DNA from: a virus
IMG/VR virus record: IMGVR_UViG_3300009104_000034
Coordinates: 1-45,965 of that record
Length of the DNA: 45,965 nucleotides
Direction: 5' to 3' (one strand)
In this document: in pieces, positions 1 through 7,771 of the stretch
Numbering within the stretch: the first letter of the stretch is position 1
Layout of the letters: each line of letters opens with the position of its first letter
The notes under the pieces: model-generated
What the model saw: the letters and a program-made list of their open reading frames with translations, nothing else
Databases searched by the model: none
Told to the model about the DNA's origin: nothing
Translations under genes and position numbers: made by a program

Positions 1-126
1 GGACATGATATTGAATTAACTTACTTTGGAGCAAAAGGTAAACTTGAGAACGCAGTAAATGCTGCAATCGTTTGTAATACTTGTTATGAAGTGTTATTTA
101 ATTATGATAAGGAGGAATCAAAATGA
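1..126 (+). CDS. C-terminal end of an unknown protein (partial)
   Basis: The window opens inside this gene; 41 codons remain before TGA. The remnant contains a single CxxC pair (CNTC), so the protein may be another zinc-binding protein like several neighbours, but two cysteines alone do not prove that. Its stop overlaps the ATG of the AAA+ ATPase gene by ATGA, and a GGAGG ribosome site (111-115) lies in its last codons, so the two are probably co-transcribed and translationally coupled. Function unknown. Confidence 0.6.
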   Translation, partial: GHDIELTYFGAKGKLENAVNAAIVCNTCYEVLFNYDKEESK

Positions 127-1049
127 ACAAAGAAACAAAATTTATGAATAGAATGGATTCAGAAACCATTCCAAATAGAATACCAACAGCTGAAATTGCT
201 TTTGAAGAATATGATCCAAAAAACATAGATGTTTGGGACGAGTATGTTCCAATGAGAGATGAGGACGTTAGATTAACTAAAGCAATTTTAAGTGCACAGT
301 ACCCATATCTAATTGAATCTGAAAAAGGTCAAGGAAAAACACTTCTTGTACATACTATATGTAAAAGAGAGGAAATTGCCTTAGTAGAAGAACCTATTGG
401 TGTTGGAACTAAAAAAACTGATCTAATAGGTACAAAGGAAATAAACAGAGATGGTACAATATTCAATCTTGGTTTATTGCCAAGAGCAATAGAGGTTGCA
501 AACCATTATGGTCATGCTGTTTTGTATGGTGATGAAGGAAATGCACAAGATCATGAGATACAAAGATATTGGAATAGAATATGTGATGGAAGAAAATCCA
601 TTGTTGCAAATGGTAAAACATACAAGCTAAAAGAAGGTTGTAAACTTGCAATAATTTGGACTATAAACCCAGTAACATATGCAGGTATAAACACAATGAC
701 GGAAGATCTACGATCAAGATTCACTGGAAGTGTTTGGTCATATCCTACTGAGGATGATTTCAAGCGAGTGGTTAATTGGGGAGATCTTTCTCCAGATTTG
801 GTTATACAACCAATGTTAACACTGATACAAGATATTTACTCTTTAAGAGTAAAAGGAGAGGTTGAGTATGCTCTTTCGGTAAGAGATATTGCACAGTTTT
901 GTGATTATTTAAAACAAGCAATAGTCGATGAAGTAAAATCACCTATTGAAAATGCACTATCAGAAGTAGTATTAATAAAATATGGTGAACCCACTGAAAG
1001 AGAATTGATCAGAATACGAATTAATGACACATTTGGGGTGAACATATGA
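123..1049 (+). CDS. MoxR/CobS-type AAA+ ATPase
   Basis: A 308-residue AAA+ ATPase of the MoxR/dynein-midasin type. Visible motifs: Walker A ESEKGQGKT (residues 65-73), Walker B HAVLYGDEGN (131-140), sensor 1 IIWTINP (175-181) and an arginine-finger-like LRSRF (196-200). MoxR ATPases usually act with a von Willebrand A (VWA) protein, remodelling or loading metal into a target; such a VWA gene lies two genes downstream, with only a zinc-finger gene between. The start is fixed by GGAGG 8 nt upstream and an ATGA overlap. A specific cobalt-chelatase role should not be read into the CobS resemblance, since no cobalamin genes are nearby. Target unknown. Confidence 0.85.
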   Translation: MNKETKFMNRMDSETIPNRIPTAEIAFEEYDPKNIDVWDEYVPMRDEDVRLTKAILSAQYPYLIESEKGQGKTLLVHTICKREEIALVEEPIGVGTKKTDLIGTKEINRDGTIFNLGLLPRAIEVANHYGHAVLYGDEGNAQDHEIQRYWNRICDGRKSIVANGKTYKLKEGCKLAIIWTINPVTYAGINTMTEDLRSRFTGSVWSYPTEDDFKRVVNWGDLSPDLVIQPMLTLIQDIYSLRVKGEVEYALSVRDIAQFCDYLKQAIVDEVKSPIENALSEVVLIKYGEPTERELIRIRINDTFGVNI

Positions 1050-1423
1050 TAGGTAATGTGAAGGGAGGACGTACAAAGAAAGACAATCTAGAAAGATGTA
1101 TTAATTGTAACCAAACAATGAGGGCACCATACAAAGGTGGGGGTAAAATGTATTGCAATAGAGTATGTCTTGATCAATATAGGAACAAAAATGGGTATTG
1201 GCAAACATGGTATCAGAAAAAACCTGAAGTAATAGCAAGGCAGAAAAAACTATGTAATGTGTGCAAACGAAATATAAAAGAGGTTGGTGAAAGAAAACAG
1301 TCTAATAAATACTGTTCAAACAGATGTATGCTGATAGCACAAGGAATTAGAGATAGTGGGCAAACATATGTTGAGGTTAAAATGACATTACCACAATATA
1401 GGAGATATATGAAAAATGCCTAG
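1046..1423 (+). CDS. Zinc-finger protein with two tandem CxxC...CxxxC modules
   Basis: A basic 125-residue protein with two similar zinc-binding units: CINC followed about 16 residues later by CNRVC, and CNVC followed by CSNRC. The duplication suggests two treble-clef or MYND-like fingers binding nucleic acid or protein. It overlaps the upstream ATPase (ATGA) and the downstream VWA gene (8 nt), so it sits inside a tightly coupled MoxR/zinc-finger/VWA cassette and may be an adaptor for the ATPase. That role is inference from position; I do not recognise the family. Confidence 0.75.
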   Translation: MIGNVKGGRTKKDNLERCINCNQTMRAPYKGGGKMYCNRVCLDQYRNKNGYWQTWYQKKPEVIARQKKLCNVCKRNIKEVGERKQSNKYCSNRCMLIAQGIRDSGQTYVEVKMTLPQYRRYMKNA

Positions 1424-3092
1424 AAGAAACGTAGATGTATTGACTGAAAGAGAGTTGTTTGAAAAAACAGCTAGGCTCGTTGAACATGCACAAACCTGTA
1501 AAATAAAATTAGCATACCAAGATTCTGGATCAAACTATGCAAAATATATGGGACGTGACAAGTTGTCTGGATTGAAGAAGGTATATTATGTATGTATAGC
1601 ACAACCACCTGTAAAAGGAATAGCAAAATATACTGCATTAATTCATGAACTTGCTCATATATTGTACGATACCCCATTTAGTGGTATAAAAAATCTACTA
1701 GATCCCAAAACATCAATAATGGGTGGTACTAGATTCAAGGATCATAAACTAGCATTTAATGTTTGGAATATACTTGAAGATCAAAGAATAGAGTCACATC
1801 TTATGAGATGGTATCTTGCATATAGAAAAAGATTTATGAAAACAAGAGAGGGATTAGGAAAAAGTATGAAGTCTGATTGTGATATAAACAACCCCCTGTT
1901 TACAATAATGTCTTTAAGGTTTCAACGAGATGATTATGCGAAAAAAGGAAAGTATTATGAAGAAATTAAAGATGCATTAGAAAATGTTGAACACACTGAC
2001 AAGTTTGGTGCATTACGAATACTGATAACTCTAAGTGATGTGTTAAATGAATATTCAGAAAATGTCAAAGACACAATACTTGGTAGTAAAAAATACACAG
2101 AAAGTGCTTCTACTGAAGCCAGTGGAGAGTCTGAACAAAAAGAGCTTCTTGAAGAACTTCCAGCAGATGTAAGGACATATCTTAATGAATTTGGTTCAAA
2201 AATAGACAAAGATTCTTTAATAGAATCTGGTAAAATTGAAGGTGAGAAACAATTTCTTGATGTTAAAGGAAAAATGTTGGGTGATGGGAGTGGGGCAGTT
2301 GATAATACACCACCTAATGTTAAGATAATAGAGAGAGTGTCTGATAAAGTTTCACCTAATATGGAAATTGCCCACGCATTAAATAAATTATTTAAGCGTG
2401 TAAAAATGCTAAATAAACCACATATATCTACTGAGGGTGATGATGTTGATGTAGAAGAATATGTAGAGAGATATATTAATGGTTTAAAACTAAACGAGTG
2501 CCTAATGGGTGTAACGAAATCAAATGGTGCATCAATAGTTGTCTCAATAGATGGCTCTACATCAATGAGGTTTGATAGAATAGATACGGCAAGAAATCTT
2601 GTAGCAACTCTTTACAAATCTGTGGAGGGGTTAAAAGGAGTCGAAATACGAGGTAATATATGGTCTAGTAATGGTAATGGTGAAATAGGAATTACTGAGA
2701 TAAACAACGAAAAAGACGTGAAAAATATAACAGTACATGATAAGTATCCATGCACACCAACTCATATGGGACTTGATTACTCTGCTAAAATGCTAAAAGA
2801 GATGAAGGGAAACAAAAAGTTTCTTTTTCTCATAACTGATGGTGCGCCTAACTACTATAATGATGGTAAGCGTATACAAAGAAACAACTATCTAAAGATG
2901 TGTAAGAGATCTCTTAAAAAAGTTCTAAAACTTACACCAAATGTTGTATGTATATTAGTTAATTCTAACCCATATCATAGGTACGACTTAAGAGTGCTCT
3001 TTACGAAGAAAAGGGTTCTTGTGTTTAGAAACATGGAACGAGCATCCGAAAAGGTTATAAAACAATTTAAAGGAGTTATTATGAGCCGATAG
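1416..3092 (+). CDS. Metallopeptidase-like/VWA protein (DUF2201-like), MoxR partner
   Basis: A 558-residue protein. The N-terminal part carries HELAH (residues 77-81), as in the putative metallopeptidase domain of DUF2201-type proteins. The middle is acidic and probably a linker. The C-terminal part is a VWA domain with an intact MIDAS motif DGSTS (379-383) and a later TDG (474-476) after a hydrophobic strand. The MoxR plus VWA pair is a known chelatase-like arrangement in which the ATPase works on the VWA partner. It overlaps the zinc-finger gene by 8 nt and the next gene by 1 nt. Whether HELAH is catalytic is unknown; the second zinc ligand is not evident. Confidence 0.8.
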   Translation: MPRRNVDVLTERELFEKTARLVEHAQTCKIKLAYQDSGSNYAKYMGRDKLSGLKKVYYVCIAQPPVKGIAKYTALIHELAHILYDTPFSGIKNLLDPKTSIMGGTRFKDHKLAFNVWNILEDQRIESHLMRWYLAYRKRFMKTREGLGKSMKSDCDINNPLFTIMSLRFQRDDYAKKGKYYEEIKDALENVEHTDKFGALRILITLSDVLNEYSENVKDTILGSKKYTESASTEASGESEQKELLEELPADVRTYLNEFGSKIDKDSLIESGKIEGEKQFLDVKGKMLGDGSGAVDNTPPNVKIIERVSDKVSPNMEIAHALNKLFKRVKMLNKPHISTEGDDVDVEEYVERYINGLKLNECLMGVTKSNGASIVVSIDGSTSMRFDRIDTARNLVATLYKSVEGLKGVEIRGNIWSSNGNGEIGITEINNEKDVKNITVHDKYPCTPTHMGLDYSAKMLKEMKGNKKFLFLITDGAPNYYNDGKRIQRNNYLKMCKRSLKKVLKLTPNVVCILVNSNPYHRYDLRVLFTKKRVLVFRNMERASEKVIKQFKGVIMSR

Positions 3093-3310
3093 TGAGTAAT
3101 CCATTAAATAAACGTAGTATGCCAAAGAAGTTAAGAGAGAAGATAGTAAAAAGAATACTTGATATACAAAAAGAGCATTTTATACCACCACATCAAGACA
3201 CATATGAGGAAATAGATGAGGATAATGATGAAAAATTACAAATGAATCTCAGATCACATGAAATTTTGCACAGTGAATGGGCAGTTGGAGATAAAAAAAT
3301 TGCTAAGTGA
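3092..3310 (+). CDS. Small hypothetical protein
   Basis: A 72-residue protein, basic at the N-terminus and acidic in the middle (EEIDEDNDE). It starts with GTG overlapping the last base of the VWA stop; an in-frame ATG at 3119 would give a 63-residue form. It is the fourth gene of the AAA+/VWA operon. No family recognised and no signal or membrane segment seen. Confidence 0.55.
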   Translation: MSNPLNKRSMPKKLREKIVKRILDIQKEHFIPPHQDTYEEIDEDNDEKLQMNLRSHEILHSEWAVGDKKIAK

Positions 3311-3548
3311 TCGAGAAAAATTTATTCATCATTTTGTGACTTTGACAACGGTGAAAATAATTCATGATAAAATAAATTATGATAGAGATTTTGAGGGGCA
3401 AAATGAAGAAGAGGTTCAGCGAATTGTGAGAATAATAAGAGAAACACGTTGTAGGCATTTAAGAGATGATGAAGTGGAAATTCTTTTAGATGAATTGCGA
3501 GACGAAGCATTATGTGGTGGAACTACCATAAATCAATTTATTAAATAG
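3300..3548 (+). CDS. Small hypothetical helical protein, TTG start
   Basis: An 82-residue, probably helical protein rich in Arg, Glu and Asp. The preferred start is TTG at 3300, because GGAG lies 9 nt upstream (3287-3290) and the overlap with the previous gene is then only 11 nt. The in-frame ATG at 3258 would give 96 residues but a 53-nt overlap and no ribosome site. Last gene of the plus-strand AAA+/VWA operon. Function unknown. Confidence 0.55.
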   Translation: MLSDREKFIHHFVTLTTVKIIHDKINYDRDFEGQNEEEVQRIVRIIRETRCRHLRDDEVEILLDELRDEALCGGTTINQFIK

Positions 3549-3549
3549 A

Positions 3550-3559
3550 CTTAAATAGA
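3550..3559 (+). promoter_or_regulatory. TATA-box promoter for the zinc-ribbon gene at 3579
   Basis: CTTAAATAGA lies 20-29 nt before the ATG at 3579, the spacing expected for a leaderless archaeal transcript. A second TTAAATAG lies just upstream (3541-3548). No ribosome site precedes the ATG, which supports leaderless initiation. Confidence 0.5.
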
Positions 3560-3578
3560 AGTATTAAAAAAAACTTAT

Positions 3579-3764
3579 ATGTGTAATGGTCTCTGTGTTA
3601 GATTTAAAAGGAAGCGAAAAGAAAAAAACTATTATTGCCAAAAGTGTGCAAAGTTTATTCCAAAAAGTTGCTTAAAAAGAGAAGAAAAAGATAATGGACG
3701 GCTTAGATGTTCGTGCTGTAATGGTTTAGTTAGAAATAAAACAAGAGTGTATCTTACTACTTAG
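3579..3764 (+). CDS. Zinc-ribbon protein A
   Basis: A 61-residue basic protein with a CxxxC pair at the N-terminus, CQKC in the middle and CSCC followed by NGLVRNKTR at the C-terminus. It is clearly related to the minus-strand protein at 4544-4783, which has the same cysteine spacing and C-terminal motif (CPCCHGRVANRPR), so the pair arose by duplication. It has its own TATA box. It ends convergently with the HELAH gene, overlapping by 4 nt. Probably nucleic-acid or protein binding; the function is not known. Confidence 0.65.
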   Translation: MCNGLCVRFKRKRKEKNYYCQKCAKFIPKSCLKREEKDNGRLRCSCCNGLVRNKTRVYLTT

Positions 3765-4306
3765 TATCCAATTTTATCTTCGTTTCTTGAATTAACCAAG
3801 TCTTCAATATCCACACCAACAAATGACATTTTTCTCCATCTTGATATTGGGTATCTAAATTGTTTTATCCTTCCTTCAGTAACTCTATCATGAACTTCAG
3901 AACTGAAAAATTTTCTACTGTCTCCAGCTTTACCATGAAAATCATTATATCTCATTTTTACTACTTTGTCTGGGAAATATATCTGTAATATCATATGTGC
4001 CAATTCATGACAAATAACTGACATATTCTGTAATGTTATTAGGTTATTTTTATTATCTGTGACAAAACATACTATGTTTCCTCTGCCTGTAATTCCATGT
4101 GGAATACTGAAATCTAACTCTTCAAATCTTGGATCATTGGTATAAGCTCCATCATAATCGGTTGTTGGTTTTATTTCTATTACCCACTTATCTTGTTCCA
4201 TGTATCTTGGATAGTCTTTATAGTAATAATGATCATAAATATACTTTAAAATTAACTTTTCATATAATTTTGTGTCTATGTTTTTTGTTGTAAATTTTAT
4301 TTCCAT
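3761..4306 (-). CDS. HELAH metallopeptidase-like protein
   Basis: A 181-residue protein with the zinc-protease signature CHELAHMIL at about residues 98-106, preceded by a beta-rich N-terminal half. The C-terminal part (EVHDRVTEGRIKQF) has acidic residues that could supply a third ligand. It is too small for a classic gluzincin and resembles minimal phage-encoded zincin domains. It lacks a signal peptide, so it would act inside the cell. It overlaps the upstream membrane-protein gene by 10 nt, consistent with an operon. Substrate unknown. Confidence 0.6.
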   Translation of the reverse strand: MEIKFTTKNIDTKLYEKLILKYIYDHYYYKDYPRYMEQDKWVIEIKPTTDYDGAYTNDPRFEELDFSIPHGITGRGNIVCFVTDNKNNLITLQNMSVICHELAHMILQIYFPDKVVKMRYNDFHGKAGDSRKFFSSEVHDRVTEGRIKQFRYPISRWRKMSFVGVDIEDLVNSRNEDKIGY

Positions 4307-4554
4307 GTATATTTTCCCCTTATTGACTTATTATACTTTTCTGCCATGCCATTAAAAGCCCTTCTAAACATATATGATCTAACCATTGAAACTGTGGTGT
4401 AGATAACACCAATAATAACAGCTGTTGAGAGCACTTGATTTGATATATCATCAATAAATAGAGGCAACATGAATAAATTCAATAACAGTGCTATGAAAAA
4501 CCCTGCACCCACACTAAGAGTTGTCTCTAAAAGAGACTCTTTTTTACTCTGCAT
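4297..4554 (-). CDS. Two-helix membrane protein, DUF7220-like
   Basis: An 85-residue protein with two hydrophobic helices (about residues 12-32 and 40-60) followed by VRSYMFRRAFN and a charged tail. The order of N-terminal QSKKESLLE, two helices and the VRSY-x-xRRxFN motif matches a small membrane-protein family common in phage genomes (DUF7220, from memory). Location is the cytoplasmic membrane. Role unknown; a holin-like or envelope-modifying role is possible but unproven. It overlaps both neighbours. Confidence 0.6.
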   Translation of the reverse strand: MQSKKESLLETTLSVGAGFFIALLLNLFMLPLFIDDISNQVLSTAVIIGVIYTTVSMVRSYMFRRAFNGMAEKYNKSIRGKYTWK

Positions 4555-4783
4555 ACTGCTTATCCAACCTCAAAGCAATGTATTTTCTTTTATTTGTATT
4601 CAATCTTGGTCTATTTGCAACTCTACCATGACAGCATGGACATCTTATTTTATTAATAACGTCTTCATTTTTCATCCATTTATCACAAGTTCTACATCTA
4701 CTATGAGTTAGAAATGGTAACATTGATGGTCTAGTTTCAGTCCAATAATCACATTTACCTTTACAAACTATTACCACTACCAA
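4544..4783 (-). CDS. Zinc-ribbon protein B, paralogue of the one at 3579
   Basis: About 77-79 residues with a CxxxC pair, CRTC and CPCC, then HGRVANRPR. Cysteine order and C-terminal motif match the zinc ribbon at 3579-3764 on the other strand. The start is TTG at 4783 or GTG at 4777; AGGAAG sits just upstream and favours the GTG by spacing. It overlaps the 45-residue zinc ribbon upstream and the membrane gene downstream. Predicted zinc-binding; function unknown. Confidence 0.6.
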   Translation of the reverse strand: MVVVIVCKGKCDYWTETRPSMLPFLTHSRCRTCDKWMKNEDVINKIRCPCCHGRVANRPRLNTNKRKYIALRLDKQYAE

Positions 4784-4914
4784 ACACTTCCTTTATCACT
4801 ACAATCCATGTGAGACCCACAATTAGGACATCTTAGATGACATGGCTGAATTTCTTCCATGAGAAACCCACATTGTTCACAAACCTCACTAGTTGTTTTT
4901 CCCTTACTTGTCAT
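4777..4914 (-). CDS. 45-residue zinc-ribbon miniprotein
   Basis: A very small gene supported by its ATGA overlap with the methyltransferase stop and by four well-placed cysteines: CEQC at residues 12-15 and CPNC at 29-32, with extra cysteines at 25 and 38. The CxxC-x13-CxxC spacing is a typical zinc ribbon. Its stop overlaps the start region of the next zinc ribbon. Probably a nucleic-acid-binding or adaptor peptide; function unknown. Confidence 0.6.
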   Translation of the reverse strand: MTSKGKTTSEVCEQCGFLMEEIQPCHLRCPNCGSHMDCSDKGSVW

Positions 4915-5444
4915 ACCTCATTACCCCATGTCTCCCATTTAAGGCTTTTCTTTCTTGCAAACATTTCTAGTCGTGGTAAATCACCACAAAGCTCAACAAT
5001 TCTATCTCTAACTTCATCAGGCTTCTTTGAGTGTTTTTCAGGCACACTTTCTATAATTTGTCTTATCCCTGCATTAATTCTTTTTGGTTTTCCTTTAGTT
5101 GCCAACAAACAAATTTCTGCATTAGATCGTGTCCAATTACCCATGCCCATAAAATTTTTACCACTCTTATATTTTTTTACCCACGTAAATGCAACTGTTT
5201 TATAATTAAAGCCCCATGCTTTTATCACGTCAAATACAATATTTAGATTTGGAAACGTTATCCAAATAAATAAAAAACAATCATCATCTGTAATTTCATT
5301 AATAGGTAAGTTTTTTATCTCATCTAAACTCATAACTGGGTACTTACAACACGCACCACGATTACCTGCTAACGCTTTGTCTCTGTAAGACCAAGGTGGG
5401 TCTGTGTATATAATTTTATACTTTTTCTTTGGAAGATCTAAAAT
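4911..5444 (-). CDS. MT-A70-family adenine N6-methyltransferase, probable ATT start
   Basis: The product matches MT-A70 methyltransferases, which transfer a methyl group from S-adenosylmethionine to adenine N6. The catalytic motif DPPW is encoded at 5391-5402, upstream of the first in-frame ATG (5333), so a start at 5333 would lose the active site. The frame is open back to 5450 but has no ATG, GTG or TTG; the best candidate is ATT at 5444, preceded at about 6 nt by GGTGA, giving 177 residues, a usual size for phage members. A ribosomal frameshift from the upstream gene is the alternative. Likely role: marking viral DNA against restriction or altering expression. Overlaps the upstream membrane gene by 29 nt. 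Confidence 0.75.
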   Translation of the reverse strand: MLDLPKKKYKIIYTDPPWSYRDKALAGNRGACCKYPVMSLDEIKNLPINEITDDDCFLFIWITFPNLNIVFDVIKAWGFNYKTVAFTWVKKYKSGKNFMGMGNWTRSNAEICLLATKGKPKRINAGIRQIIESVPEKHSKKPDEVRDRIVELCGDLPRLEMFARKKSLKWETWGNEV

Positions 5445-5694
5445 GTTTTCTCACCCTCGCTATTATAGCCAATGTGACACCTATTAAGGGTATTGCTTCT
5501 AAAAGATCAACACCATATAGAAAGAAATCAGTTATTGGATGAACCCCAAAAAGACCAACCTCTGCTCCAAAAAAACACTCGGCAGCAGTAATGGTGTGAG
5601 GTATTTGTAAATATAAGACAATGGCAGTTATGACCAAAGATTTGGTAAAATGAGCTTCATACCAGTCGAGAAATTTATTTATTGGATTAGTCAT
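5416..5694 (-). CDS. Small membrane protein
   Basis: A 92-residue protein with two probable membrane helices (about residues 18-38 and 62-80) and a basic C-terminal tail (RVRKHFRSSKEK). The ATG is shared base-by-base with the upstream end of the divergent plus-strand gene; an AT-rich stretch about 26 nt upstream (around 5709-5721) can serve as TATA box. Its 3' end overlaps the methyltransferase. Function unknown; a holin-like role is possible. Confidence 0.55.
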   Translation of the reverse strand: MTNPINKFLDWYEAHFTKSLVITAIVLYLQIPHTITAAECFFGAEVGLFGVHPITDFFLYGVDLLEAIPLIGVTLAIIARVRKHFRSSKEKV

Positions 5695-5740
5695 GAAATA
5701 TAAGGCAAAACTTTATTATTTAACATTTTGCATTATTGAT

Positions 5741-5980
5741 ATGACTAAGGTGGATTTTAAAGTAAAACCTGATGAAAACAGGGGTTGCTATTATTCAGAA
5801 ACCGACAGATGTCTGGTATTTCTCCCAAACCATGAAACCATTGAAGATATATATAAGACGATAGACCATGAAATGTTTCATGCTTGTTTTGAAAAAGCTG
5901 ATGAAACTGATAACATGGATGAGGAAATGGAAGAACGACTTATTTTCTGCATGCAATGGGCTCCAGAATCATTAAATTAA
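5741..5980 (+). CDS. Small HExxH protein, metallopeptidase-like
   Basis: About 79 residues with the motif DHEMFHACFE, followed by an acidic DEEMEERLI helix typical of small phage zincin-like proteins. I prefer ATG 5741 because an AT-rich TATA-like stretch (CTTTATTATTT) lies about 22-32 nt upstream; the longer frame from 5693 would collide with the start of the divergent gene. No signal peptide is seen in this form. It ends convergently with the minus gene at 5972, overlapping by 9 nt. Substrate unknown. Confidence 0.6.
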   Translation: MTKVDFKVKPDENRGCYYSETDRCLVFLPNHETIEDIYKTIDHEMFHACFEKADETDNMDEEMEERLIFCMQWAPESLN

Positions 5981-6406
5981 GTTTGCTTTTCTAAGATAAA
6001 CTGATATTTCTTCTATGGATTTCTCATTAACCTCTTCTGACCATAGAGTAGGACACTCTTTATGCCATAAATCAACAACAATACAACCATTCCACTCCAA
6101 CATTTGTTTTTGAACCAAATCTTGACTTGTTTTTAATATACTATCATGGTGTTTGTCTTGGACACGAACAACAATTGTGGGTTTTGTTACCCTAAAAATA
6201 ACTATATCTAATGTTTCCTTCTCTTGCCTCTCAGATAATGTATCTGCCCAATCACCATTCATTAGTTTTTTAAATAAATATTGTATTTTAAATTCACACT
6301 CTATTTCTCCGAATATGCTTTTTAGTATTTTTAGAGCACTTCGCTCTCCTTCTCCCACGAACTTTTCGTTTGTTGCCTCTTCTCTTAGTTCTGAATCTCC
6401 CATCAT
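5972..6406 (-). CDS. Possible PD-(D/E)XK nuclease-like protein
   Basis: A 144-residue protein. The centre has two hydrophobic strands with acidic and lysine residues in the order E-x-LDIVIF ... IVVRVQDKHH, which resembles the D...(E/Q)xK core of restriction-like nucleases; this is a weak pattern match. It lies downstream of an HNH gene and of RadA, so a DNA-processing role fits. The start is uncertain: the ATG at 6406 implies a 113-nt overlap with the HNH gene, and a GTG at 6358 would shorten it. Function otherwise unknown. Confidence 0.45.
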   Translation of the reverse strand: MMGDSELREEATNEKFVGEGERSALKILKSIFGEIECEFKIQYLFKKLMNGDWADTLSERQEKETLDIVIFRVTKPTIVVRVQDKHHDSILKTSQDLVQKQMLEWNGCIVVDLWHKECPTLWSEEVNEKSIEEISVYLRKANLI

Positions 6407-6725
6407 TTCTACTTTCTTTTGCTACATTAATAAGCCTTTTGAAATTATCAGGTGAAAACATTTTAAGACGTTCAACTGATGTATGGTGTTTTTTACAAAG
6501 TAGTGCAAATCTATTTGGATCTTTTCTTATAATGGGTAAAACATATTCGTTATATGCATATGTATCAGAGAAATCAGAGTATATTTTGTCACTATTTAGG
6601 TATCTTTTATGATGAAAAACAAACCATTTACCATACTTTCTATGACATACTGCACATTTTAAATCAAACTGTGGCATTGCAGCCACATCTCTCTTCATTT
6701 TGTCAACTATGTCTTTTTTACTCAT
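6294..6725 (-). CDS. HNH endonuclease-like protein
   Basis: A 143-residue protein with CAVC, then FHHKRY and later FALLCKKHH, the zinc and metal ligands of an HNH (beta-beta-alpha metal) nuclease. The last 35 residues are extremely basic (RRGNKRKVRGRRR) and probably bind DNA; they lie in the long overlap with the next gene. It begins 4 nt inside the RadA stop, so it is in the replication operon. Plausible roles are homing, recombination or packaging-associated cutting; which one cannot be told from sequence. Confidence 0.65.
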   Translation of the reverse strand: MSKKDIVDKMKRDVAAMPQFDLKCAVCHRKYGKWFVFHHKRYLNSDKIYSDFSDTYAYNEYVLPIIRKDPNRFALLCKKHHTSVERLKMFSPDNFKRLINVAKESRNDGRFRTKRRGNKRKVRGRRRAKCSKNTKKHIRRNRV

Positions 6726-7771
6726 TCTACATTTACTAAGCCTTTATCCGTTAATATATATTCGGCATCAGCTTGTGCATGTTCTGGGCTATCAATCATT
6801 CTTGCAAGTCTTTTCTTACCAGATTTTTTGAAATATAGTCTATATGTTGAAGCATGTGCGACAACATTACCTCCTATTGGTTTTATTGGATCACCAAACA
6901 TCATGCTTGGATCAGATTGAACTTGGTTTGTAAAAACCACTGGACATCTAAAATAAAATGATATGTTCTTAATATGTGTCATTAGCCTTGCTATCTGCAT
7001 TTGTCTTTCAGCTAAGGTGCCTCTACCAAGATACTCTTCTCTAAATTGACCTATTGCACCATCAAGTATAACCAGTTTTGGTTTCTTTTCTAATAGTAGT
7101 TTTGATAATCCATTTATTGTACCTAACAACTGTTCAGTGTTTGGTGTATAGAGGTAAGTAATTTGATCTAGTTTACTCTTTGCTTCTTCTTCGGTAATCT
7201 CATTTCTTGCTACTAACATTTGAATTAATCTTCTTGGTTTAAAAGTATCTTCACAATCTATCCAAACAACATTACCATCATTTGAAATAGCTTCACATGC
7301 TAATGTGTTACAAAATTGGGTTTTTCCAGATCCAAACTCTCCATATATTTCATATGTTGCTTCAGGCTTTACACCACCACCCATTAGAGCATCAAGTTCA
7401 TCACACTTTGTTCCAAGAGTTGGTAGTTGATCATGATAATCCAATAATTCTGACACATCCATATCAGATTTTCTAATTAGATTGTTATCTTCAAGTATTT
7501 TCTGAGCTTTAAACACCCAAGAATCACAAGTTGGTTTTGCAACACTTGTTATCTCTGATACTTCTCTTGATCCCCTAACACAAATATCTATAATGTTGGA
7601 AACACCAAATGTTTCTAATTTTTTCTGAGTAACTGCACCTACTCCTTCTAACTGTGATACTGATAGATCTAAGTCGTCAATAGGTGGATAACCATCCTTC
7701 CTTTCAATTTCATCTTCATCTTCAACTTTCTTTTTTACCATTTTATCATCAAATTCGCTTATAAGTTCCAT
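6722..7771 (-). CDS. radA: RadA/Rad51-family recombinase
   Basis: A 349-residue archaeal-type recombinase: helix-hairpin-helix domain around residues 37-65, Walker A GEFGSGKT (144-151), Walker B LVILD (233-237) and a conserved EEYLGRGTLAERQ segment (246-258). It forms filaments on single-stranded DNA and drives strand exchange for viral recombination and repair. The residue after the Walker B Asp is Gly (DG) where cellular RadA has Ser, a mild divergence. The ATG lies 23 nt inside the end of the MCM gene, so the two are co-transcribed; an ATG ten codons later is an alternative start. Confidence 0.92.
   Translation of the reverse strand: MELISEFDDKMVKKKVEDEDEIERKDGYPPIDDLDLSVSQLEGVGAVTQKKLETFGVSNIIDICVRGSREVSEITSVAKPTCDSWVFKAQKILEDNNLIRKSDMDVSELLDYHDQLPTLGTKCDELDALMGGGVKPEATYEIYGEFGSGKTQFCNTLACEAISNDGNVVWIDCEDTFKPRRLIQMLVARNEITEEEAKSKLDQITYLYTPNTEQLLGTINGLSKLLLEKKPKLVILDGAIGQFREEYLGRGTLAERQMQIARLMTHIKNISFYFRCPVVFTNQVQSDPSMMFGDPIKPIGGNVVAHASTYRLYFKKSGKKRLARMIDSPEHAQADAEYILTDKGLVNVE

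Noticed and set aside
123-3092. CobS/CobT cobalamin cobaltochelatase label
   Set aside because: Only the generic MoxR and VWA motifs are shared; the VWA protein has a HELAH domain and no cobalamin genes are present.
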